From contig RQOU01000058.1 of the NCBI GenBank assembly GCA_008373165.1, positions 1 to 51,651 of the forward strand: a DNA stretch of 51,651 bases. Direction: 5' to 3'. Below the pieces are notes generated by a model that was not told the origin of the DNA, searched no databases, and was given only the letters and a program-made list of their open reading frames with translations. The translations under genes were made by a program, and so were the position numbers. Shown in pieces: positions 45,033 to 51,651 of this stretch; the first letter of the stretch is position 1, and every line of letters begins with the position of its first letter. This DNA is from SAR202 cluster bacterium (GTDB taxonomy: Bacteria; Chloroflexota; Dehalococcoidia; Lucifugimonadales; Lucifugimonadaceae).

Positions 45033-46355
45033 TCACTCAGACTCTTCAGGGATTTTCACATTACGGAATGAGAAGAAAATAGCGAAATTGTAGGCCAGTT
45101 TAAGCCCGCCACCAATCAACCATGGTGCGACGGTATAAGCACCAGCCCATAAGAATCCGGTCAAAGTGGAACTAGGCACCCGTCCCAGGCCACGCCCAAG
45201 ATTCGCAGATCCAGCCATAGCTGTACGCTCTTCAGGCGGCACTAAAGCCATCATGTATGACTGCCTCGTGGGCACATCCATCTCATCAAACAGACCACGA
45301 ATCATCCATATCGCAACTGCGATGGATCCTGTTGTAGAGAATGCAAACAAAATCAGGCATACATTGGACACGACCTGTGTCCACACAAATGTATTGAGCA
45401 GACCAATACGTTTTGCCAGCAAAGGTGCCAACCAAATCGACACCAAATTTAATGCCTGTGTAGCGATGAGAACGGCAGCGATTACACCTTCATTCATGCC
45501 GTACTTTTCCAACATCCATAATGCAAAAAAAGAATCAAATATCATGCCACCCGCAAATGAATCGACGCCAAACAACCCAGATATTTTGATAATTGACCTG
45601 CGTGACCGGGTTCGAAATGGATTTACTAATATTTGACCCGCATGCACCTTAGGCTCGGCTGCTGATGAAAGAGGCAGGTAGGTAATCGCATTGACCAGGT
45701 TGATAACCAAATAGATCGCTAACAGCACTTGATAGGCATCAATCAATTCCCAGCCTCGAACTGTTATCAGATAAGTTGCAATCGCTACCAATCCACTACC
45801 GATAGCCCTTCCTGCAGCTGATGACATAGAAAGGTTTGAAAATGCACGAGTACGAGTTTGAAAATTGGTCACCTGTGTCAAAGATGACTGTTCCAGCTGA
45901 AGGCTCGGTCCCCAGTGCATCCCACTACCTGCATAAGAGCCGAAAAACGAGGCTACCCCAATTAACCACACGTTCTCAGTAAAAAAGAGCATCAAAATGG
46001 ACAGGGCAGTAATTAATGCAATAGCCACGAGCCAAATACGGTTGGAAATCACATTGGCCGTAAACATCACGATGAGTGAAAGCACAAAACCACCAACCAA
46101 GCTGGCGCCTAGGACCAGACCGATCTGAGGTATCGATAGCCCGATCTGGGATAGATATATGGCCAAAATTACAGCGATGAGACCCCGACCCATATCTCGC
46201 AGTCCTCTACCTGCGTAGACGATAAACGCGTCAATAGTCGGGCGTCCGCCCGCAGAATGGGATGTTATTTTTGTAGAAACCATATAAAGCGATGGATTGA
46301 AAGCTATAGATATCTGGGTTGTCTTATCTTTGGATGATTTTAGATATGAAAACAT
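45033..46355 (-). CDS. MFS transporter
   Basis: A 440-residue protein with about 12 hydrophobic segments. The first real helix starts near residue 45 (DMGRGLIAVILAIYLSQIG). A typical intracellular stretch lies near 255 (RTRSRRSIIKISGLFGVDSFAGG). FDEMDVPTRQSYMMALVPPEERTAMAGS is an MFS end-domain feature. ATG 46355 is preceded by a close AGG, while ATG 46283 (MVSTKITSH) would give 416 residues. Substrate is unknown. It is divergent from the second amidohydrolase cluster across 176 bp. Confidence 0.88.
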   Translation of the reverse strand: MFSYLKSSKDKTTQISIAFNPSLYMVSTKITSHSAGGRPTIDAFIVYAGRGLRDMGRGLIAVILAIYLSQIGLSIPQIGLVLGASLVGGFVLSLIVMFTANVISNRIWLVAIALITALSILMLFFTENVWLIGVASFFGSYAGSGMHWGPSLQLEQSSLTQVTNFQTRTRAFSNLSMSSAAGRAIGSGLVAIATYLITVRGWELIDAYQVLLAIYLVINLVNAITYLPLSSAAEPKVHAGQILVNPFRTRSRRSIIKISGLFGVDSFAGGMIFDSFFALWMLEKYGMNEGVIAAVLIATQALNLVSIWLAPLLAKRIGLLNTFVWTQVVSNVCLILFAFSTTGSIAVAIWMIRGLFDEMDVPTRQSYMMALVPPEERTAMAGSANLGRGLGRVPSSTLTGFLWAGAYTVAPWLIGGGLKLAYNFAIFFSFRNVKIPEESE

Positions 46356-46531
46356 CCTAAAGAATAATTAGACCGATACTTTAGACGAATATATTGATTC
46401 GTATAAACATTCTCTACCTGCTGTGTATCTAGGTATATTCACCAAAGAAACGTTACTAACGGCTTATCCTATGTAGAATCTCCTGATAACTACGCTCATA
46501 GTGCATCTCTTACTTTAGGTTGTAACTTATT

Positions 46532-47971
46532 TTGACTACTACACAACAATTTGACCTGGTCTTGAAAAACGGCCATGTCGTTGATCCAGCAAATAACATA
46601 GATGGACGATTCGACGTCGGAATAAAATACGGCAAAATTGCATCCGTCATAAACAACATCAATCTGGACATGGCAGACGACACTATCGATGTCGAGGGAC
46701 AAATCGTGATGCCTGGTCACATCGACACCCACGCACACGTGTCGAGTGTATTCGGAAACGATACAAACCGGGCTTATGGACATGCCATGCTGGTAGAGTC
46801 CGGAACCACTACAGCGCTTGACCTTGCGGGAAATCCCACACTCATGGCAGAAGGAATGTTACAGCGTGGGGCAGGATTAAACGTCGCTTCTTTGATGGGT
46901 TTGGTCCCTCACTCAACAATATCTGAAGACGACCCTCGACCAAGTGTTGTTAGAGATGTAATAAACAACACCAAAAAACAAGGAGGAATCGGAGTGAAAT
47001 TACTTGGTGGTTACCACCCGTTCACTCCAGAAGCATCGTCTAACGTAGTTAAAGCAGCCAATGAACAAATGGCCTGGGTCGCTTTTCATGTAGGAACCAA
47101 GGACTCTGGGAGTGATATGACTGGTCTACGAGAAGTTCCTGATATTACTGATAACGGTCGTCTGCACGTGGCTCATATCAACTCATATACCAGAGGCATG
47201 GTTGATGAACCGCACGAAGAGGTAAGGGAGGCCCTGACATTAATAGAGAGGATGCGATCACAATGGGTGACAGAGGCATACCTTGCTCAAATCAATGGCA
47301 CCAATGGACTGTGTGATGAAAATGGTGATGTGGTCTACAACGTGGCTCAGAATTGCCTCAAAGCACGCGGCTACCCGACAACGGACAAAGGAATTAAGGC
47401 CTCGCTATTGGACGGCTATGGCTCAGCCCTAACTGCACGTGGCGGGCGTGTGATTACAGTGACAGGAGAAGAAGCAGTAAAAATTTGGGAGTCGGCAGCA
47501 ACCAACGCTTCCCTTAGTTATCCAGTAAACCCTCCAACCAGCGCTTTCAGCCTCGCTACCGCCAAATACGATGACGAGACATTCAAGGTAGATGCCATTT
47601 CAACTGATGGTGGTTCCCTACCAAGAAACGTAGCAATACAACGAACAATGGCACTTGTAGCATTTGGTGCTTTGACTATATCTGAAGCGGTAATAAAACT
47701 TAGCTACTCCCCTTCAAGGATGATGGGCCTGTTGAACAAAGGACAATTATCAGAAGGTGCAGACGCAGATATAACTGTTGTCAATCCAAGAACCGGCAAA
47801 GCGACAATGTCGCTGGTGGCAGGTGAGTTAATTATGCTCAACAGGCGAGTGGTAGGTAAGGGTGGGACTTGGCTAATCCTTGAGGAAGGACGCAAGGCAG
47901 CTGAATCCAAAGGATTGCCATACGAAATCATCAATCTGGAAGAAAGCAAAATGTACGAAAACTGGAATTAG
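46532..47971 (+). CDS. Amidohydrolase (D-aminoacylase/dihydroorotase-like), cluster 2
   Basis: A 479-residue amidohydrolase. It opens LVLKNGHVVDPANNIDGRFDVGI, like the enzyme at 39885, with H67-A-H69 in HIDTHAHVSSV. Other ligand candidates are Lys in GIGVKLLGGYHPF, His in WVAFHVG, His in RLHVAHINSY and Asp in AISTDGGSLP. It probably hydrolyses a cyclic or acylated amino compound with a binuclear metal centre. It starts at TTG 46532, with a weak ribosome site. The isomerase-like gene follows after 37 bp and gamma-glutamyltransferase 2 after that, so the three look like one operon. Confidence 0.87.
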   Translation: MTTTQQFDLVLKNGHVVDPANNIDGRFDVGIKYGKIASVINNINLDMADDTIDVEGQIVMPGHIDTHAHVSSVFGNDTNRAYGHAMLVESGTTTALDLAGNPTLMAEGMLQRGAGLNVASLMGLVPHSTISEDDPRPSVVRDVINNTKKQGGIGVKLLGGYHPFTPEASSNVVKAANEQMAWVAFHVGTKDSGSDMTGLREVPDITDNGRLHVAHINSYTRGMVDEPHEEVREALTLIERMRSQWVTEAYLAQINGTNGLCDENGDVVYNVAQNCLKARGYPTTDKGIKASLLDGYGSALTARGGRVITVTGEEAVKIWESAATNASLSYPVNPPTSAFSLATAKYDDETFKVDAISTDGGSLPRNVAIQRTMALVAFGALTISEAVIKLSYSPSRMMGLLNKGQLSEGADADITVVNPRTGKATMSLVAGELIMLNRRVVGKGGTWLILEEGRKAAESKGLPYEIINLEESKMYENWN

Positions 47972-48008
47972 CTTTCACCGCCTGAAGTCAAACAAAAAGG
48001 AATAGCAA

Positions 48009-48812
48009 GTGTCACTTAAGAATCGAATCGGTTTCGACGCTGGAAAAACTCGCATAGAAGATGCAATACGCTGGGCGATAGATAATAAGTTTCACTTCCT
48101 AGACTTCAACGCGGATACGGGTCCTAATCACATGGACACATGGACCAAAGAACGAGCACGCAACGTTCGTAATATGTGTGAATCGAATGATATATCTATA
48201 GGCCTGCATACCCTTTCAGCGGTAAATGTCGCTGAGTTCTCTCCATTTGTTGCACCAGCCGTGGAAGATTACATGCGGGCAAGTGTGGACCTGGCAAATT
48301 TGCTTAATTGCCAATGGACTGTCGTACATGCGGGATATCATTTCTCAGGCGATATTGCCGAACGCAAAAATGCATCAGTTGAACGCCTCAAACGCATCGC
48401 AAAATACGGTGCAGACACTGGTCAAAAAATTCTCCTGGAAAATCTTAATTTCGAACCCGATAAAGCAGAAGTCCATTACATGGCGCACAATGTCGAAGAA
48501 ACAAAAGAGTATTTCGACGAGATTAAACCGGAGCATCTAGGATGGGCATTCACTGCGAACCATTCAAACTTAGTACCTGAAGGAATTGACGGGTTTTTAG
48601 ATGCCTTTGGGATTGAAAGAATCGGAGAGGTTAGACTGGCTGACAACGACGGAGACTATGAAGTCCACCTAATACCTGGCAAAGGAAATATCAATTTCAA
48701 TAACTTGTTCACCCGTCTTGAAAGCGCCGGTTACAAGGGTCACTACTCTATGGCATATGGATCTGATGAAGAGCGAATTGAGTCCCGTAACCAATTAGGA
48801 ACACTAGCCTAA
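48009..48812 (+). CDS. Sugar-phosphate isomerase/epimerase-like TIM-barrel protein
   Basis: A 267-residue xylose-isomerase-like (AP-endonuclease 2) barrel starting at GTG 48009. Recognisable elements are FHFLDFNADTGPNH, WTVVHAGYHF, ILLENLNFEPDK (first metal Glu), and EVHLIPGKGNINF near residue 220. Several usual metal ligands are replaced. The F-D-x-G-H motif reads FTANH, and the last Glu of the motif near G-Y-x-G is Ala (GHYSMAYG). It may be inactive as a metalloenzyme or use another mechanism. It lies between the amidohydrolase and gamma-glutamyltransferase genes. Confidence 0.8.
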   Translation: MSLKNRIGFDAGKTRIEDAIRWAIDNKFHFLDFNADTGPNHMDTWTKERARNVRNMCESNDISIGLHTLSAVNVAEFSPFVAPAVEDYMRASVDLANLLNCQWTVVHAGYHFSGDIAERKNASVERLKRIAKYGADTGQKILLENLNFEPDKAEVHYMAHNVEETKEYFDEIKPEHLGWAFTANHSNLVPEGIDGFLDAFGIERIGEVRLADNDGDYEVHLIPGKGNINFNNLFTRLESAGYKGHYSMAYGSDEERIESRNQLGTLA

Positions 48813-48852
48813 AGCAACAAATATCAACAGCCAAAACCTGAAAGGCAATCCC

Positions 48853-50577
48853 ATGTATCACGTCGAAGATATTGATCCAGATGCTTTATTTCCAATGGGA
48901 ACATCTCCCCATGGTAGATCGGCTCGTGCGCCAGCAATCGGATCTCGCGGAATGGTTGCGTCAGCCCATCCATATGCTTCACAGGCTGGGCTAGACATTC
49001 TAAAAGATGGTGGCAACGCCATCGATGCAGCTGTGGCTGTTGCATCTACGCTCAACGTCGCTGAGCCATATATGTCTGGTATCGGTGGAATTGGTATTGC
49101 ACTTATTTACATCGCTAAAGAGAATCGAACGCGAGTTTTAAATTTCTCTGGCCATGCCCCGAACGCCGCACGGCCTGAAATGTACGATCACCTCAACGCT
49201 GAAACCGGCCCTATTGCCCCCCTTGTACCGGGCAATGTTTCGGGCTGGATGACAATGCACGAAACTTACGGATCTGTCCCACTTTCTAGGGTTATGCAAG
49301 ATGCCATTCAATATGCGGAAGAAGGCATCGCTCTCACACCGTTCAACGCGGCAATGCTTGAAGAGAACCTAGTACGGATTGATCAGTTCGAAACATCCCA
49401 AAAATCCGTGTTCATCGAACGAAACGGTATGGGTGCAGGTTCAATTTTGCGCCTACCACAACTCTCCGAAAGCCTGTCAGCGATAGCGGAAGGTGGTCAA
49501 AAAGAATTCTATGAGGGGAATTTAGGCGATCGTATTCAGCGAGGTTTGGCTAACTCTGGAGGAATCATCAGTCGCGAAGAATTATCAAAATATAAAGCGG
49601 TATGGCAGGAGCCTTTAACCACCAACTATCGAGGATTCGAAATTCGAGTTGCACCACCTAATTCCTCAGGGTTCCAAATTCTCGAAACCCTGAACATACT
49701 CGGCAATTTCCCCGAGCTGCCGTACGGCTCTAGCGATACGCTGCATAAAATTGTGGAAGCTGTCTATGTCGCCGCCGATGATCGTGCGAAATTGGAAGCT
49801 GTCTATGTCGCCGCCGATGATCGTGCGAAATATGCCGGAGATCCAGCCTACGTGGAAATACCCCTAGAACGACTGTTGTCCGCGGAATATGCCGCCGATA
49901 AAGCTGCAGAAATAGACATGCTAGAAACATCGGGACCTCCTCCTGAAAGATGGAATCGCTCCCGGGTTGACCACGCTCCTGTAGGCGTAAAAGCCGAATA
50001 TTCGAGTGGGCTCACCACTCACTTTGCAACATCAGACGCCGAAGGCAACACGGTAACTGTTACACAGACACTCGGAGGTGCATTTGGATCCGCCGTAGTA
50101 GCAGGTGATACGGGAGTGTTCATGAACAACATGTGCAAGTGGTTCGATATCGACCCCGACACTGGTAGCCCAAATTTGATTGGCCCCGGAAAACAACAGG
50201 ACTTCTGTATTGCGCCAGCTCAAATATTCGAATCCACAGGTAATAAGAGGATCCGAATGTCCCTATCAACTCCCGGCAGCTGGGGCATCCTACATACAAC
50301 AGCTCAGATGATGTCTAACCACATAGATGCCGGCATGAATGTACAGGAAGCTATCGAGGCGCCAAGATTCCGTATATATGACACAGGGATGCTTTTATTA
50401 GAAAACCGATTCCCAGCCCAAATGCGCGAGGACCTAGCCAGACGAGGTCACCGTGTACACGTCGCTCCTGACTGGCACAACGCTGTCGGGGGCGGACAGG
50501 GCATTCAATTCACCAAACATGGGACAATGCTTGGTGGTGCAGATCCACGTCGAGACGGAGTCGCAATGGGATTTTAA
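48853..50577 (+). CDS. Gamma-glutamyltransferase family protein 2, with internal 39-bp duplication
   Basis: A 574-residue Ntn-hydrolase. GGNAIDAAVAVASTLNVAEP lies near residue 55, and the autoprocessing Thr lies in SSGLTTHFATSDAEGN near residue 387. DPRRDGVAMGF closes the protein. Residues around 300-328 contain EAVYVAADDRAK twice in a row, from an exact 39-bp tandem repeat. The other copy of the family in this window has a single version at this helix (EAKKLAFADREAY). The duplication keeps the frame. It is the third gene of the amidohydrolase operon and may process gamma-glutamyl compounds handled there. Confidence 0.9.
   Translation: MYHVEDIDPDALFPMGTSPHGRSARAPAIGSRGMVASAHPYASQAGLDILKDGGNAIDAAVAVASTLNVAEPYMSGIGGIGIALIYIAKENRTRVLNFSGHAPNAARPEMYDHLNAETGPIAPLVPGNVSGWMTMHETYGSVPLSRVMQDAIQYAEEGIALTPFNAAMLEENLVRIDQFETSQKSVFIERNGMGAGSILRLPQLSESLSAIAEGGQKEFYEGNLGDRIQRGLANSGGIISREELSKYKAVWQEPLTTNYRGFEIRVAPPNSSGFQILETLNILGNFPELPYGSSDTLHKIVEAVYVAADDRAKLEAVYVAADDRAKYAGDPAYVEIPLERLLSAEYAADKAAEIDMLETSGPPPERWNRSRVDHAPVGVKAEYSSGLTTHFATSDAEGNTVTVTQTLGGAFGSAVVAGDTGVFMNNMCKWFDIDPDTGSPNLIGPGKQQDFCIAPAQIFESTGNKRIRMSLSTPGSWGILHTTAQMMSNHIDAGMNVQEAIEAPRFRIYDTGMLLLENRFPAQMREDLARRGHRVHVAPDWHNAVGGGQGIQFTKHGTMLGGADPRRDGVAMGF
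49754..49831 (+). repeat. Perfect 39-bp tandem duplication inside gamma-glutamyltransferase 2
   Basis: Bases 49754-49792 and 49793-49831 are identical. The unit encodes 13 residues and keeps the reading frame. No third copy or degenerate unit is present, which fits a recent event or an assembly artefact. Confidence 0.95.
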
Positions 50578-50631
50578 ACAGTAGAACTGACTGCAATTCT
50601 CACAGCAAATTTGATTTTAAATCCAACCCTT

Positions 50632-51651
50632 TTAACGCTGGACTCGTCCTGAGGTATCACCACCTGCAACAGCCATTACTTCTTTGACACTTACCAAGTT
50701 GAAATCGCCATGGAAGGTGTGCGACATTGCAGAAGCTGCCACAGCGAAATCCAGGACCTGACGTGAGTTCCAATCATCTTGATTTTGGCCATAGATCATT
50801 GCAGCACAAAATGAATCTCCGCCACCCACTCGGTCAACTATTCGAACTGGGTACTTCTTCCCAATCAGAATTTCCTCTCCATCATAGTAGATGGCACTCC
50901 AGTCATTATCGTCAGCCGATTGACTTTCACGAAGAGTAATCCCAACCTTCTTAAAGTCGAACCTATCCACTAGTTCCTGCACAACAGGCCGATAAGCATC
51001 AGGATTTAGTTCGCCAGCCGTTACATCAACACCCTCAGCAGCAACCCCAAGACATTTTTCAGCATCTTCCTCATTGCCAATTGAAATATCCACATGCTTC
51101 ATCATAGGAATCATGGTTGCCTGAGCTTCTTCAGCTGTCCATAAATTCTTACGGTAATTCATATCCGCACTGACAGTAAGCCCAAGTCGTTTAGCTGTTG
51201 CAGCCGCCTCTTCGCATGCAAGGGCCGCGTTTTCAGAAATAGCAGGAGTTATGCCAGTAAAGTGAAACCAGTCCTGACCAGCGAACACTGTCTCCCAATC
51301 GATATCACCGGGCTGTATTTCAGCAATTGCAGATGCAGCGCGGTCGTAAACCACTTTTGAAGCACGCATTGATGCCCCAGATTCCAAGTAATACGTTCCT
51401 AGCCGCTTCCCCTGTCGCAAAATATTCGAAGTGTCAACGCCAAACTGACGAATATAATTTATGCATGCCTGCCCGATGTCATTGTCAGGAATGGCTGTGA
51501 CGAATGTGGCATCAACCCCGAACTGAGCGAGTGAAACTGCAACATTGCATTCACCGCCACCATAGGTAACTTCAAATTCTCGTGCCTGAGTAAATCGCTC
51601 TCGTCGCATTGTTGCCAAACGAAGCATTACCTCTCCAAAAGTTACGACCTT
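50632..51651 (-). CDS. PfkB-family sugar kinase, KdgK-like, 5' end outside window
   Basis: The frame is open to the right edge. It reads K-V-V-T-F-G-E-V before the internal Met at 51627, which matches the usual kinase opening, so the real start lies beyond the window. Motifs are FEVTYGGGECNVAVSLAQFG near the N-terminus and VDRVGGGDSFCAAMIYG near the end, where the Asp of GGGD is the catalytic base. The pattern best fits 2-keto-3-deoxygluconate kinase, which would phosphorylate the product of the UxuA-like and enolase-type dehydratases. Fructokinase or another ribokinase-family enzyme is possible. Confidence 0.87.
   Translation of the reverse strand, partial: KVVTFGEVMLRLATMRRERFTQAREFEVTYGGGECNVAVSLAQFGVDATFVTAIPDNDIGQACINYIRQFGVDTSNILRQGKRLGTYYLESGASMRASKVVYDRAASAIAEIQPGDIDWETVFAGQDWFHFTGITPAISENAALACEEAAATAKRLGLTVSADMNYRKNLWTAEEAQATMIPMMKHVDISIGNEEDAEKCLGVAAEGVDVTAGELNPDAYRPVVQELVDRFDFKKVGITLRESQSADDNDWSAIYYDGEEILIGKKYPVRIVDRVGGGDSFCAAMIYGQNQDDWNSRQVLDFAVAASAMSHTFHGDFNLVSVKEVMAVAGGDTSGRVQR

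Noticed and set aside
1-51651. Mobile element, prophage, CRISPR array or defence island
   Set aside because: No transposase, integrase, phage structural gene, short regularly spaced repeats or known defence gene was seen. Direct repeats are limited to tandem paralogs and the 39-bp duplication.

Overview
The window is a dense, gene-packed stretch of bacterial chromosome of moderate, slightly AT-leaning composition. It has short intergenic gaps (none over about 300 bp), frequent TTG and GTG starts, and often weak Shine-Dalgarno signals. I see no phage, transposon, integrase, CRISPR, rRNA or tRNA gene. Four enolase-superfamily dehydratase paralogs, two UxuA-type dehydratases, two gamma-glutamyltransferases, a type III CoA-transferase, a PIG-L deacetylase and a bacterial Vms1-like release factor together suggest a marine Chloroflexota of the SAR202/Dehalococcoidia type. 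That is inference from gene content, not proof.

Layout. 1-951: 3' part of a GH32-like gene. 967-6281 (minus): an OsmC-like gene interrupted by an in-frame TGA (candidate selenocysteine), two tandem mannonate-dehydratase-like genes, glycerol kinase and an aldo/keto reductase. 6437-6979: a small membrane protein. 7015-11925 (minus): gamma-glutamyltransferase, two paralogous single-pass membrane proteins, an enolase-superfamily protein and a dCMP deaminase. 12114-14708 (plus): trpB and a CoA-transferase. 14772-18010: a Cys-cluster protein, a JAMM protease, an SDR with an altered active site and an HtrA-like lipoprotein protease. 18277-23463 (plus): a large FtsX-type permease and two ABC ATPases. 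23476-25137 (minus): purE-purK. 25231-28630: alpha/beta hydrolase, PIG-L deacetylase, HpcH/HpaI aldolase and histidine phosphatase. 28655-31139 (minus): galactonate-dehydratase-like enzyme and an MFS transporter. 31216-34954 (minus operon): class IV aminotransferase, serine hydrolase, EamA transporter and a HEAT plus sigma-region-4-like protein. 35208-38448 (minus): VLRF1 protein, enolase-superfamily protein and Gfo/Idh/MocA oxidoreductase. 38686-43219 (plus): enolase-superfamily protein, amidohydrolase and two PLP-dependent ACC-deaminase/D-cysteine-desulfhydrase-like enzymes. 43272-46355 (minus): two uncharacterised membrane proteins and an MFS protein. 46532-50577 (plus): second amidohydrolase, TIM-barrel isomerase-like protein and second gamma-glutamyltransferase. 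50632-51651 (minus): PfkB-type sugar kinase cut by the window edge.

How they may work together. The UxuA-like enzymes and enolase-superfamily dehydratases would yield 2-keto-3-deoxy sugar acids. The KdgK-like kinase and HpcH/HpaI aldolase are the usual next steps. The two amidohydrolase clusters, the PLP enzymes and the gamma-glutamyltransferases look like modules for scavenging acylated, cyclic or gamma-glutamyl amino acids. Housekeeping genes (purEK, trpB, dCMP deaminase) are interspersed. The strongest anomalies are the OsmC-like gene with TGA at its peroxidatic cysteine followed by a SECIS-like hairpin, several enzymes with replaced catalytic residues, a perfect 39-bp in-frame duplication in a gamma-glutamyltransferase, and an ABC ATPase ending in an AbrB-like domain.
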